Shown piece after piece: positions 22,744 through 30,692 of a stretch of DNA of 64,000 bases. The first letter of the stretch is position 1; each line of letters begins with the position of its first letter. This DNA comes from Saccharicrinis aurantiacus (lineage in GTDB: Bacteria > Bacteroidota > Bacteroidia > Bacteroidales > Marinilabiliaceae), in contig NZ_LYBV02000020.1 in NCBI RefSeq assembly GCF_001660705.2, positions 62,001 through 126,000 on the forward strand, in the 5' to 3' direction. The position numbers and the translations under genes were made by a program. The notes below the pieces were generated by a model, which searched no databases, had not been told where the DNA came from, and saw nothing but the letters and a program-made list of their open reading frames with translations.

Positions 22744-22773
22744 GTAAAAAGTAGCCCCAACAGGACTCGAACC
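22744..22773. repeat. attR: right 30-bp direct repeat of the island
   Basis: Identical to 68-97. It overlaps the last 22 bases of the tRNA-Arg gene, so the tRNA stays intact on this side after integration. Confidence 0.88.
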
Positions 22774-22823
22774 TGTATCTAGTGTTTAGGAAACACTTGT
22801 TCTATCCCTTGAACTATGGGGCC
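22752..22823 (-). tRNA. tRNA-Arg (anticodon CCT)
   Basis: A complete 72-nt cloverleaf can be drawn: acceptor GGCCCCA with TGGGGCT, D arm GTTC/GAAC, anticodon stem AGTGT/ACACT with loop TTCCTAA (anticodon CCT, reading AGG), T arm ACAGG-TTCGAGT-CCTGT, discriminator A. No CCA is encoded. It is the integration target of the island. Confidence 0.95.
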
Positions 22824-22838
22824 AAACAATTATGGCTG

Positions 22839-22846
22839 CAAATATA
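22839..22846 (-). promoter_or_regulatory. -7 promoter box of tRNA-Arg
   Basis: On the minus strand this reads TATATTTG, matching the Bacteroidota -7 consensus TAnnTTTG, 15 bp before the tRNA 5' end. No clear TTG at -33 is seen. Confidence 0.5.
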
Positions 22847-22959
22847 TAAAAATTGACTAAAAAAGAAATTGGTAGCTTAAGGTTTATGTAAGGGTATTTT
22901 AATTAATAATAACATTAACTCTTGCTAGTTATCATAAAATATTCCGTTCCTTTGCACTC

Positions 22960-23718
22960 ATGGCAGACATTATCAATCCATTACAATCAGATTGGCTTAC
23001 TTGGGGTATCACTCTTTTTTGTGCTTTTGTTAGCGGTATTAGTAAAAGCGGCTTAAAAGGTTTTGCTATGATTAATATTCCTATTCTAGCCCACTTATAT
23101 GGGGGGATGGCATCGGCAGGTATTTTGTTACCCTTCCTGATTTTTGGCGATCTTTTTGCTCTAATAGTTTACCGTAAAAAGATGGAATGGAGTTATATAT
23201 CTAAACTTCTGCCATGGGCATTAATCGGCATTACTGTCGCAACCTTTACGGGTAAATATGTTTCTGATGATCAATTTCGCTTTACTATTGCCATAGCTAT
23301 ATTGGTCTGTTTGGCCATCATTATTTATAAGGATATTAAAAAAGAAGAAGGTGGATTTACTGAGAAAAAGTGGTTTTCTACTTCCTTAGGATTATCGGGT
23401 GGTTTTGCCACTATGATAGGAAATGCAGCTGGCCCAATCTTTAATTTGTATTTAATGACGATGCGTTTACCTAAAGAAACGTTTATCGCTACAGGTGCCG
23501 CTTTCTACTTGTTATTAAATACTTTAAAAGTACCAATCCATGCTTTTTACTGGCATTCTATTACATGGCAAACTATACAGCTTAATTTTGTATTGCTACC
23601 GGCCTTATTGGCTGGTGCATTTTTGGGCAAACGTTTAGTAAAAATAATACCAGAAAAGGCTTATCGCAGATTTGTGATTGTGGTAATTGGGCTATCAGCT
23701 ATTATGTTATTCTTTTAA
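22960..23718 (+). CDS. TauE/SafE family sulfite/organoanion exporter
   Basis: A 252-residue membrane protein with about eight hydrophobic segments in two repeats. Each repeat begins with a small glycine-rich motif (GISKSGLKGFAMINIPILAHL near 26-46 and GGFATMIGNAAGPIFNLYL near 147-165), as in TauE/SafE (DUF81) proteins. These export sulfite, sulfoacetate or related anions; the substrate here is unknown. It is the first chromosomal gene right of the tRNA and faces the minus-strand nitroreductase gene, with a hairpin between. Confidence 0.88.
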   Translation: MADIINPLQSDWLTWGITLFCAFVSGISKSGLKGFAMINIPILAHLYGGMASAGILLPFLIFGDLFALIVYRKKMEWSYISKLLPWALIGITVATFTGKYVSDDQFRFTIAIAILVCLAIIIYKDIKKEEGGFTEKKWFSTSLGLSGGFATMIGNAAGPIFNLYLMTMRLPKETFIATGAAFYLLLNTLKVPIHAFYWHSITWQTIQLNFVLLPALLAGAFLGKRLVKIIPEKAYRRFVIVVIGLSAIMLFF

Positions 23719-23731
23719 TAGGCGCGTAAAA

Positions 23732-23757
23732 AAAGCATCCTGTAAATAGAATGCTTT
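23732..23757. terminator. bidirectional terminator
   Basis: aaagcat pairs with atgcttt around a 12-base loop, with A-runs on one side and T on the other. It lies between the convergent TauE/SafE and nitroreductase genes. Confidence 0.55.
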
Positions 23758-23777
23758 AATAATTATCGTATTTAGGA

Positions 23778-24410
23778 TTATTCAATCACAGTAACCAAAT
23801 CCTTTTTACTTTTTCGAACTTTAACTAGGTTAGCTAGCCAATCATTCTCAGCATCTCTATAGCCAATTGGTAATAGCAGAGTGCTTCGTAAGCCTTTTTC
23901 GCGCAAGCCTAAAATTTTATCTAATGCATCCGGATCAAAACCTTCAACAGGTGTAGAATCTACTCCTTGGAAAGCAGCAGCATTTATCGCGTTAGCAAAT
24001 GCAATATAAGTTTGTTTAGCAGCATGATTAAAGTTGGTTTCTTCATCGCGTTGTGGGTAAGTACCCAATAACATCTGACGATAGTCTTCCCAACCTTGAT
24101 TTTTAAAACCACGTACATCGTTTGTTAGGTCAAACATTTTGTTGATGCGCTCTGGCGTATAAGTATCCCAAGCAGCAAACACTAATAGGTGTGAACAATC
24201 TGTTATAACTGACTGATCCCAGGCAATAGCTCTTATTTGCTTTTTTATTTCATCGTTAGTAATAACTAACAATTCAAATGGCTGTAAACCGCTTGAGGTT
24301 GCCGATAAGGAAACTGCTTCAATAATATTATCAATTTTCTCTTGTTCTACTTTTTCGCCATTCATGGCCTTTGTTGCATAACGCCACTTTAATTTATCTA
24401 ATAATTCCAT
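23778..24410 (-). CDS. nitroreductase family NAD(P)H-dependent oxidoreductase
   Basis: A 210-residue flavin enzyme of the NfsB/nitroreductase type. Visible features are the N-terminal KWRYATKAMNGEKV with the FMN-contacting Arg, SLSATSSGLQPFELLVI (31-47), the middle WEDYRQMLLGTYPQ, FANAINAAAFQGVDSTPVEGFDP (about 143-165) and the final FMN phosphate-binding LREKGLRSTLLLPIGYRD. It would reduce nitro compounds or quinones using NAD(P)H and FMN in the cytoplasm. An operator-like palindrome (24435-24446) identical to one upstream of the TetR gene lies 25 bp before its start, so the two are probably one regulon. Confidence 0.9.
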   Translation of the reverse strand: MELLDKLKWRYATKAMNGEKVEQEKIDNIIEAVSLSATSSGLQPFELLVITNDEIKKQIRAIAWDQSVITDCSHLLVFAAWDTYTPERINKMFDLTNDVRGFKNQGWEDYRQMLLGTYPQRDEETNFNHAAKQTYIAFANAINAAAFQGVDSTPVEGFDPDALDKILGLREKGLRSTLLLPIGYRDAENDWLANLVKVRKSKKDLVTVIE

Positions 24411-24434
24411 TATATCTTATTTTTATTATTTACT

Positions 24435-24446
24435 GAATGTTCATTC
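24435..24446. promoter_or_regulatory. TetR-type operator upstream of nitroreductase
   Basis: gaatgttcattc has inverted arms GAATG/CATTC around TT. The same 12 bases occur at 25820-25831 upstream of the TetR gene. TetR-family operators often have this form. The position, 25 bp from the nitroreductase start, suits repression. Confidence 0.65.
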
Positions 24447-24480
24447 TTTTTTTAACCAAACACAAAATATCTAATTAGGT

Positions 24481-25143
24481 TTAGTGATTTGCAATAAATT
24501 TTATTTCATCCGATTCAATTATTGTATGATCTCCTTGAGAATTGCTGAGTTTATACATACAGTTTGCAATATCTTCGGCATTTATTGATCTATATTTTTT
24601 TAATTTTCCAATCATTAAAGGAGCCATAATACGCATAACAACCGACGCAAATCTTTCTCCTAACCTAAATTCAGAGCGTTTACCAACAATTAAAGATGGT
24701 CTGAGAATATAAGTGTTAGTGATTCCGGCTGAAGAAACGACGGCTTCCATCTCGCCTTTTGTTCTATTGTAAAATACACTGCTATTTGAATCAGCACCAA
24801 GAGCAGAAACTACCATAAAGGTTTTTATATGATTCTTTTTAGATAATAATGCAGCCTTAGCCGGGATACCATAATCAATAGCTTTGTAAATACTTTGGTC
24901 TTTTGTTTTTGCTTTGGTGGTTCCAATACAGCAGAAAACAACATCTCCCTTAAAGTCACTCTCGTATTGATCAAGATTAATAATCTCTCCAATAAATTCT
25001 TTAACTTTTGTGGATGAATGATTTATAGATCTCCTCGAAAATAGTTTTATGGATTCATATTGATCGTCTTCAATTAGCTTTTGCAGTAAAAGTCCTCCTG
25101 TTAAGCCACTTGCCCCTATTATTATTGCCGTTTTCTTTTTCAT
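24481..25143 (-). CDS. NAD(P)-binding Rossmann protein (SDR/TIP30-like)
   Basis: A 220-residue protein with the dinucleotide motif IIGASGLTGGLLLQKL (8-23), FCCIGTTKAK (about 71-80), MVVSALGADSNSSVFYNRTKGEMEAVV (about 111-137) with Tyr and Lys in YxxxK spacing, and LRPSLIVGKR (147-156). This is the atypical SDR group of HTATIP2/TIP30-like proteins. The substrate is unknown. The start is 4 bp after the stop of the TetR gene, so they form one operon. Confidence 0.85.
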   Translation of the reverse strand: MKKKTAIIIGASGLTGGLLLQKLIEDDQYESIKLFSRRSINHSSTKVKEFIGEIINLDQYESDFKGDVVFCCIGTTKAKTKDQSIYKAIDYGIPAKAALLSKKNHIKTFMVVSALGADSNSSVFYNRTKGEMEAVVSSAGITNTYILRPSLIVGKRSEFRLGERFASVVMRIMAPLMIGKLKKYRSINAEDIANCMYKLSNSQGDHTIIESDEIKFIANH

Positions 25144-25147
25144 CGTT

Positions 25148-25726
25148 TTAAACTTTAATACTGTCCCACGCAGCCTGAAAAGCTTGTGTTAGTTCTACCT
25201 TATTTATTTTACACAATGATCGTTGCTCAATATTTGTTAAGAAAGATTGAGGATATATGGTAAAAGCATAAATAATATATGGCGAAACATCTTTGATAAT
25301 TCCCTCATTTTTTCCTTTCTCCCACAAATCGAATAATGGTTGCAGAAAGCTCAAACCTTTTTGCCTCGTTTCTTCTTCAATAATAGGTGTATTATCGCAT
25401 TGAGATAGAAAGGAGGATTCTTCAGGGTTGTCTTTTTTAAACTGAATCATGTTTAACCATATCTGCTCATAGCTTTTTTTAACTGGCTTGTCAGCGATAT
25501 AGTTTTTAAAAGCAACAGTAGCATAGTGTTCTTTTACAGATAAGTATAGCTGGTTAACCATATCTTGTTTATTCTCAAAATACAGATAGATTGTAGCAGG
25601 AGAGACCTGTGCCATTTTAGCTACCTTGGCAACAGAGGCCTCTTGTATACCTCCGCTATTCACCAAGCAGAGTGTCGCTCTTAATAAGGCGTTTCTTTTT
25701 TCAATACTTTTCTGCAGTTTAGCCAT
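25148..25726 (-). CDS. TetR family transcriptional repressor
   Basis: A 192-residue regulator. The N-terminal HTH is seen as ALLRATLCLVNSGGIQEASV then VAKMAQVSPATIYLYFENKQDMVNQLY (38-64), typical of TetR proteins. The C-terminal ligand domain is not specific. It probably represses its own operon (with the SDR gene) and the nitroreductase gene through the shared gaatgttcattc sites at 25820 and 24435, and is relieved by some reactive small molecule. Confidence 0.92.
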   Translation of the reverse strand: MAKLQKSIEKRNALLRATLCLVNSGGIQEASVAKVAKMAQVSPATIYLYFENKQDMVNQLYLSVKEHYATVAFKNYIADKPVKKSYEQIWLNMIQFKKDNPEESSFLSQCDNTPIIEEETRQKGLSFLQPLFDLWEKGKNEGIIKDVSPYIIYAFTIYPQSFLTNIEQRSLCKINKVELTQAFQAAWDSIKV

Positions 25727-25819
25727 ATTGTTTAATTTATCGTACTTCTATTTTGAGTGATAATCGTTTATCAAATTTGCGATAAACGAATTCTCAGACT
25801 ATAAACCACAAATAAAAGT

Positions 25820-25831
25820 GAATGTTCATTC
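25820..25831. promoter_or_regulatory. TetR-type operator upstream of the tetR gene
   Basis: Same 12-base palindrome as 24435-24446, preceded by gt and followed by tc here. It lies 94 bp upstream of the TetR start. Confidence 0.65.
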
Positions 25832-25917
25832 TCTTTTTGATTTATTTAAATATTTATTGATAATTGTTGAGTTCAATATTTACAATATTGAATTACAGGG
25901 ATTCTGTTCTTTTTGAT

Positions 25918-25925
25918 TAGATTTG
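25918..25925 (+). promoter_or_regulatory. -7 promoter box of pyrH
   Basis: tagatttg matches TAnnTTTG, 34 bp before the pyrH ATG. A TTG at 25888-25890 is slightly too far upstream for an ideal -33 element. Confidence 0.4.
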
Positions 25926-25959
25926 TGCTGAAATAAATAATTGCTAGAATATAGATATC

Positions 25960-26664
25960 ATGTACAAAAGAGTATTACTTAAACTGAGCGGAGAATCGTT
26001 AATGGGCGACCAAAATTATGGCATTGATCAGAATAGATTAGATGAGTATGCAACTCAGATTAAAGAAATTGCTGAATTGGGTGTTCAAGTTGGAATTGTT
26101 ATCGGTGGAGGTAATATTTTCAGAGGTTTAAGTGGTGCTGCTAAGGGTTTTGATAGATATCAAGGCGACCAGATGGGCATGTTGGCAACCGTAATTAATA
26201 GTTTGGCATTAAAGTCGGCTTTAAATAATAATAGTGTAAAAGCACGCGTTTTAACGGCTATCAGAATGGAGCCTGTTGGAGAGTTTTATTCTCAACCTAA
26301 GGCGATTGAATGTTTGGAGTCGGGTGAAGTGGTTATTTTATCAGCAGGTACAGGAAATCCTTATTTTACTACAGATACAGGTTCTTCATTAAGAGGAATT
26401 GAGATAAAGGCAGATGTGATGCTAAAGGGTACACGCGTGGATGGTATTTATACTGCCGATCCAGAAAAGGACCCAAGCGCTACAAAATTTGATGAGATTA
26501 CTTTTGATGAGATTTATAATAAGGGATTAAAGGTGATGGATTTAACAGCCACAACGATGTGTAAAGAAAACGATTTACCAATTGTAGTTTTCGATATGGA
26601 TACTCCAGGAAACCTTGTTAAAGTTATTAAGGGAGAGAAAATTGGCACTTTAGTTAAAAACTAG
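25960..26664 (+). CDS. pyrH: UMP kinase
   Basis: A 234-residue bacterial UMP kinase, which phosphorylates UMP to UDP in pyrimidine synthesis. Features: KRVLLKLSGESLMG (3-16), VGIVIGGGNIFRG (43-55), DQMGMLATVINSLAL (70-84), SAGTGNPYFTTDTGSSLRGIEI (127-148) and KGTRVDGIYTADPEKDPSA (154-172), which are the amino-acid-kinase fold's ATP- and UMP-binding parts. The length is normal for the family. It is followed by a separate exported barrel gene, not by frr as in many genomes. Confidence 0.97.
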   Translation: MYKRVLLKLSGESLMGDQNYGIDQNRLDEYATQIKEIAELGVQVGIVIGGGNIFRGLSGAAKGFDRYQGDQMGMLATVINSLALKSALNNNSVKARVLTAIRMEPVGEFYSQPKAIECLESGEVVILSAGTGNPYFTTDTGSSLRGIEIKADVMLKGTRVDGIYTADPEKDPSATKFDEITFDEIYNKGLKVMDLTATTMCKENDLPIVVFDMDTPGNLVKVIKGEKIGTLVKN

Positions 26665-26726
26665 AGGCTATCATAAAGGCATTATTACGCAATAAGCAAC
26701 TTTGTAAATCAACTATTTAGCCATAT

Positions 26727-27326
26727 ATGTGCAAAACTACTTCAATATCTTTGGTACTTCTATTCTTGTTTTCAGGAATGCTTAGCGCTCAAAAAGAGGA
26801 ATTTAAACGCTATAGCGAGATAGCTGTTAAAGGAGGAGTTTATATAAAAGACCATCAATTCAACTTGCCAGAGAGTGGTTATGGTTTAAGTCATCCGTTT
26901 ATTGGGACTACTTTTGGTCTACAATTTATACATATGGAGCAGAAGAATTTAGGTATTTTGGTTGAGGCTAATTATAATAATGAAACATTCAGTTCAGATA
27001 CTCTATCTTCGTCAGCTAGTTCTATACAGATACCATTATTAACCCATGTAGCATTTAATATTGGAAAAACTACATTAGCCTTTAATGCAGGTCCTTTTAT
27101 TACAGCTTACTTGTCTAAACCCGAGGAGTTTGTATTGGATAAGGATATTTTGTATGGTATGGCCGGAGGTTTAAATTATTCAATACCTTTTGGTAAAGTT
27201 ATATTAGGCTTGCAAGGACGCTACTATTACACATTACCACTTAATAGTGATGATTATAACGGTTCAATACGAGGTGCTTATGCTGAGGTAGGTATAACAC
27301 TTGGTTTAAGAAATTATAAGGATTAA
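26727..27326 (+). CDS. PorT-like outer-membrane beta-barrel protein
   Basis: A 199-residue protein with a signal peptide (TSISLVLLFLFSGMLSAQ, cleavage after about 21). The mature part is built of alternating strands (GTTFGLQFIHM, LGILVEANYNNETF, IQIPLLTHVAFNI, TTLAFNAGPFITAYL, GKVILGLQGRYYYT, AYAEVGITLGL), like the PorT/OmpW-type eight-strand barrels of Bacteroidota. The phrase QIPLLTHV is typical of the PorT family. The role is unknown. It ends in a strong terminator hairpin. Confidence 0.7.
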   Translation: MCKTTSISLVLLFLFSGMLSAQKEEFKRYSEIAVKGGVYIKDHQFNLPESGYGLSHPFIGTTFGLQFIHMEQKNLGILVEANYNNETFSSDTLSSSASSIQIPLLTHVAFNIGKTTLAFNAGPFITAYLSKPEEFVLDKDILYGMAGGLNYSIPFGKVILGLQGRYYYTLPLNSDDYNGSIRGAYAEVGITLGLRNYKD

Positions 27327-27349
27327 GGTATATAAATTAAAATATCAAC

Positions 27350-27385
27350 AATGGCTTGCCTTTTCATTTAGGCAGGCCATTTTTA
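27350..27385 (+). terminator. terminator after the barrel gene
   Basis: aatggcttgcc pairs with ggcaggccatt (one G-T) around a 10-base loop, followed by a T-run. The T-run overlaps the stop codon of the convergent porin gene. Confidence 0.8.
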
Positions 27386-28819
27386 GTTCCAAAGGAACCA
27401 TTCTGCTTTAACACCAAAATATAAACCAACACTTTTGGGTCCTACAAATTGAAGGTGCGGAGAGTATAGGTTGTTTTTTGTAGCCTCGTTATAAAAAGCA
27501 ACGGAAGTAATTAAACGAAGGTGAGGTCTTGCCCAATAGCTCCTTTCGCCTGTAGGTGCAAGTGTTGGAGCTAATGATATCTTAAACATTGAGTATGTTG
27601 GATCTTCACCATCTTGGCGTTGAGAATAATGCATTTCGCTGAGTAAATGGAAAATATCGCTTATGTAATAAGTTTCTCTAAAACCTATGGTAAAATCTTG
27701 CTTATAATTATATACTTCTTGTTCGTGATAGGTTTCTGCGAGCCCTTTTGTTTTGGCACCCCCTTTACTCTGTGTATATACTACGTATGCACTTAAACTA
27801 TGATTTTTATTGATGTTCAGAAGTACTTCATCCACCAAAGAAATGGAGTATGCTTTGGCAAAATCCTGTTTCTCAAGATTAGGTGCACCAAAAGTTAACC
27901 ATGTTCTTGCCATTCCACCATCCCCACCATTGGCTATTCGTCCGCCATACCTAATGGCTAACTTATTAAAACCGCCAGGCGCGTAGCCTTTTAATTCAGT
28001 AACCAACCGGGCACCAAGCACAAAACCATAGTCAGCAGGGTAGTCATGCTGTAGCTCACTATCCAATAATTCTTCATCAGGATCTCCTTCTGCTTTTCCC
28101 ATATGATGATATTCTCCAAGTAGGGTAAGTGTATTTTTCTTTGAAAGGAGAATATCATGTTCTAATATGTTTACCACTCGTTGCCTTAAAGCCAACGTGG
28201 CTGTTCCGGATTCAATATTAATATAAAAGTACGGTGGAACAGTAGCTGTAGTATCTGTTGTTGCAATAAATAAAGTACAAAAACGGGTATTCTTATATTC
28301 TACACCGAATCCCTGTCCCGAATGATCGTTAAAATAGAAATGGTCAATAACATGCACATCAGCTCCTCTGTATAGTCGCGACCCTACCCATGCATTAACA
28401 CCAGAGTTGGCAATATTTCGTGCCTCAGCATACATTTCAGGAATGGCAAAGGTAAGGCCTTCGGGACTGCTAGTTGATGAATTCCCCATTAAAGTGAGAC
28501 TTTTTGAGTAAGCTGCAAATCGAAACTGAATGTTGATAATGGTTGAATCTCCTTCTTTAAATGGTAAAAAATGTATGGCAGGTACTAATTCTAAATAATC
28601 TTGTTCTTCGAGTCTCCCGCCAATACTACCCATGTTATTTAGGTTAAGTCGGCGGCCAATAGCACTTCCTTCGTTAAATGACCAATCTGCGCCAATTCTT
28701 CCATATGATCCTAGCGAAAGATTTTTATTGCTCACATTTTGGTACATGATTTGGGCCAAAAGAGACACAGTGCTATAAATAAGAATGCAGAGAGTTAGGA
28801 TAGTTTTTTTCAAAATCAT
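27383..28819 (-). CDS. LamB/maltoporin-like carbohydrate porin
   Basis: About 478 residues. After a signal peptide (KKTILTLCILIYSTVSLLAQ) the sequence matches the maltoporin pattern: GSYGRIGADWSF, RFAAYSKSLTLMG, PEMYAEARNI, GSRLYRGADVHVIDHFYF, GQGFGVEY. The many aromatic-ended strands to the C-terminal ...GVKAEWFLWN fit an 18-strand outer-membrane trimer porin. It would allow sugar or oligosaccharide diffusion. ATG 28819 is preferred to an in-frame TTG nine codons upstream. No sugar transporter genes are adjacent. Confidence 0.78.
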   Translation of the reverse strand: MILKKTILTLCILIYSTVSLLAQIMYQNVSNKNLSLGSYGRIGADWSFNEGSAIGRRLNLNNMGSIGGRLEEQDYLELVPAIHFLPFKEGDSTIINIQFRFAAYSKSLTLMGNSSTSSPEGLTFAIPEMYAEARNIANSGVNAWVGSRLYRGADVHVIDHFYFNDHSGQGFGVEYKNTRFCTLFIATTDTTATVPPYFYINIESGTATLALRQRVVNILEHDILLSKKNTLTLLGEYHHMGKAEGDPDEELLDSELQHDYPADYGFVLGARLVTELKGYAPGGFNKLAIRYGGRIANGGDGGMARTWLTFGAPNLEKQDFAKAYSISLVDEVLLNINKNHSLSAYVVYTQSKGGAKTKGLAETYHEQEVYNYKQDFTIGFRETYYISDIFHLLSEMHYSQRQDGEDPTYSMFKISLAPTLAPTGERSYWARPHLRLITSVAFYNEATKNNLYSPHLQFVGPKSVGLYFGVKAEWFLWN

Positions 28820-29025
28820 TAGGTTTTTGAGATTCACATTCACCAATCTCAGTTATTAAATAAAGGGAATAAATAAATATAAAGAAGAGCTATTTAGAAT
28901 CAAAGTTTTATCAATGTTGATTTGATTAATTTGTTGTTTTATAGCACACTATAAATTGGATATATTCAAATTATCGTTCTATATTTAACGTAGTATTACT
29001 TAAATTCTAATCAAATATAGTAAAT

Positions 29026-29712
29026 ATGAAAAAGTATGTTGCAGAATTTTTCGGAACCTCATGGCTTGTTCTTGGAGGTTGTGGAAGTGCTGTTTTAGCA
29101 GCTGGTTACCCTAGTTTAGGAATTGGATTTGTTGGTGTGTCCATTGCATTTGGATTAACCGTATTAACAATGGCTTACGCAATTGGCCATATTTCAGGAT
29201 GCCATTTAAATCCTGCAGTTACTGTTGGTTTATGGGCCGGTGGACGACTAGAATCAAAGGAGATTTTTCCGTACATTATTTCGCAAGTATTAGGTGGTTT
29301 GTTTGGCGCGTCAATATTATATGCAATTGCCAGTGGTAAGCCAGGTTTTGAAATTGGTGGATTTGCATCAAACGGATTCGGTTCGCTATCTCCAGACGGT
29401 TATAGTATGACAGCTGTATTGATTTGCGAAATTGTTATGACTTTTATGTTTTTGTTAATCATTTTAGGAGCAACCCATTCAAAGGCACCGAAAGGTTTTG
29501 CGGGTATCGCAATTGGTTTAGGTTTAACCTTAATTCACTTAATAAGTATACCGGTTTCTAATACATCGGTTAATCCTGCGCGTAGCACTAGTCAGGCTAT
29601 TTTTGCTGGAGGAGATTATTTAGGACAGGTTTGGTTGTTCTGGGTAGCACCGATTATAGGAGCCTTAATAGCAGGGTTTGTATATAAATACCTTTCGCCA
29701 GAAACAGAATAA
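29026..29712 (+). CDS. aqpZ: aquaporin Z
   Basis: A 228-residue major-intrinsic protein with six membrane helices and the two half-helices carrying NPA motifs: HLNPAVTVG (near residue 65) and SVNPARSTS (near residue 183). The second NPA is followed by Arg, and a His lies in the upstream helix (LIHLIS), the water-selective filter pattern of AqpZ. It moves water across the inner membrane. It is monocistronic, with a terminator directly after. Confidence 0.95.
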   Translation: MKKYVAEFFGTSWLVLGGCGSAVLAAGYPSLGIGFVGVSIAFGLTVLTMAYAIGHISGCHLNPAVTVGLWAGGRLESKEIFPYIISQVLGGLFGASILYAIASGKPGFEIGGFASNGFGSLSPDGYSMTAVLICEIVMTFMFLLIILGATHSKAPKGFAGIAIGLGLTLIHLISIPVSNTSVNPARSTSQAIFAGGDYLGQVWLFWVAPIIGALIAGFVYKYLSPETE

Positions 29713-29741
29713 TATACCCAATCAGATTTTTTGTTAGCAAT

Positions 29742-29775
29742 AGTCCTACGCTTTAGTTTGCGTGGGACTTTTTAT
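29742..29775 (+). terminator. terminator between aqpZ and hemolysin III homologue
   Basis: agtcctacgc pairs with gcgtgggact (one G-T) around an 8-base loop, then ttttt. It lies between convergent genes. Confidence 0.82.
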
Positions 29776-30428
29776 AATACATAAAGGTATACCGATAAAA
29801 AGTGAAGTATACTACCAATTAAAACAAAAAAGTGAAAGATAGCATGATTGTAAGGGATGTTTTTTACTGCATATAAAACAGCACCAACAGTATAGGCAAT
29901 ACCTCCAGTAACTAAAAGTATAAATCCATTGTAATTTAAACTCTCATAAAGCGGTTTAATGGCAAACATAACCATCCAACCCATTACTACATACATTGCT
30001 GTAGATAGTATTCTAAACCGGCCCGTGTAAAAAAACTTTAGTATAATGCCAACTAAGGCCACAAGCCAAATAATCCCGAAAACCAACCATCCAATTTGTC
30101 CATGAAGTGTAATTAGTGTATAAGGAGTATATGTGCCTGCAATAAGTGCGTAAATAGCACTATGGTCGAATATGTTTAAACGTATTCTAAGCTTTGGTTC
30201 CTTAGCGCTATGAAATAATGTTGAGGCTGTATATAAGGTTACAATGCTAAGTCCATAGATAATTACCGATACTAGTTGTAAGCCATCTTGTTTTGGGATA
30301 GACTTTATAAGCATCAGAATAAAACCAATAACTCCTATTACTATCCCAAATCCATGTGTAGCAACATTGATTTTTTCTTCTAGCGGAGGATAGTATTTAA
30401 GACTTGGTTTTTTTGTTAAATCGTTCAT
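29772..30428 (-). CDS. hemolysin III / PAQR family membrane protein
   Basis: A 218-residue seven-helix membrane protein of the TrhA/YqfA group. Signatures: EEKINVATHGFGIVIG (17-32) with the conserved His, TLYTASTLFHSAKEPKLRIRLNIFDHSAIYALIAGTYTP (with SxxxH and DH...TYTP) and the final NHAIFHFFVLIGSILHF. These His and Asp residues form the metal-binding site of the PAQR superfamily. The cellular role in bacteria is not settled; some members affect membrane energetics. Confidence 0.92.
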   Translation of the reverse strand: MNDLTKKPSLKYYPPLEEKINVATHGFGIVIGVIGFILMLIKSIPKQDGLQLVSVIIYGLSIVTLYTASTLFHSAKEPKLRIRLNIFDHSAIYALIAGTYTPYTLITLHGQIGWLVFGIIWLVALVGIILKFFYTGRFRILSTAMYVVMGWMVMFAIKPLYESLNYNGFILLVTGGIAYTVGAVLYAVKNIPYNHAIFHFFVLIGSILHFLSVYLYVL

Positions 30429-30692
30429 AACGGAGCTCTTCTTTAAAACAATATACGATTCTGATTGTCATAAGGGCAAGTTTTAATGTTATAAAATGTC
30501 AAAGTGGAATAATGTTGATATAAAATCGATGGCGCGCAATGTTTTATCACTTTTTTGAAAAATATCATGTCTTTTGAATAGTAAATCTTTCATCTTTGCA
30601 GCATGGTATAATAATTGAGGATGTATCTAGATTATTACATACATGCACAAAACGAATATTAATAGAACGTCTAAAATAAAAGTCACACAATA

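Noticed and set aside
68-22773. Intact prophage or conjugative transposon
   Set aside because: No terminase, portal, capsid, tail, relaxase, coupling protein or Tra genes are found among the genes; only holin-like and replication genes recall phage.
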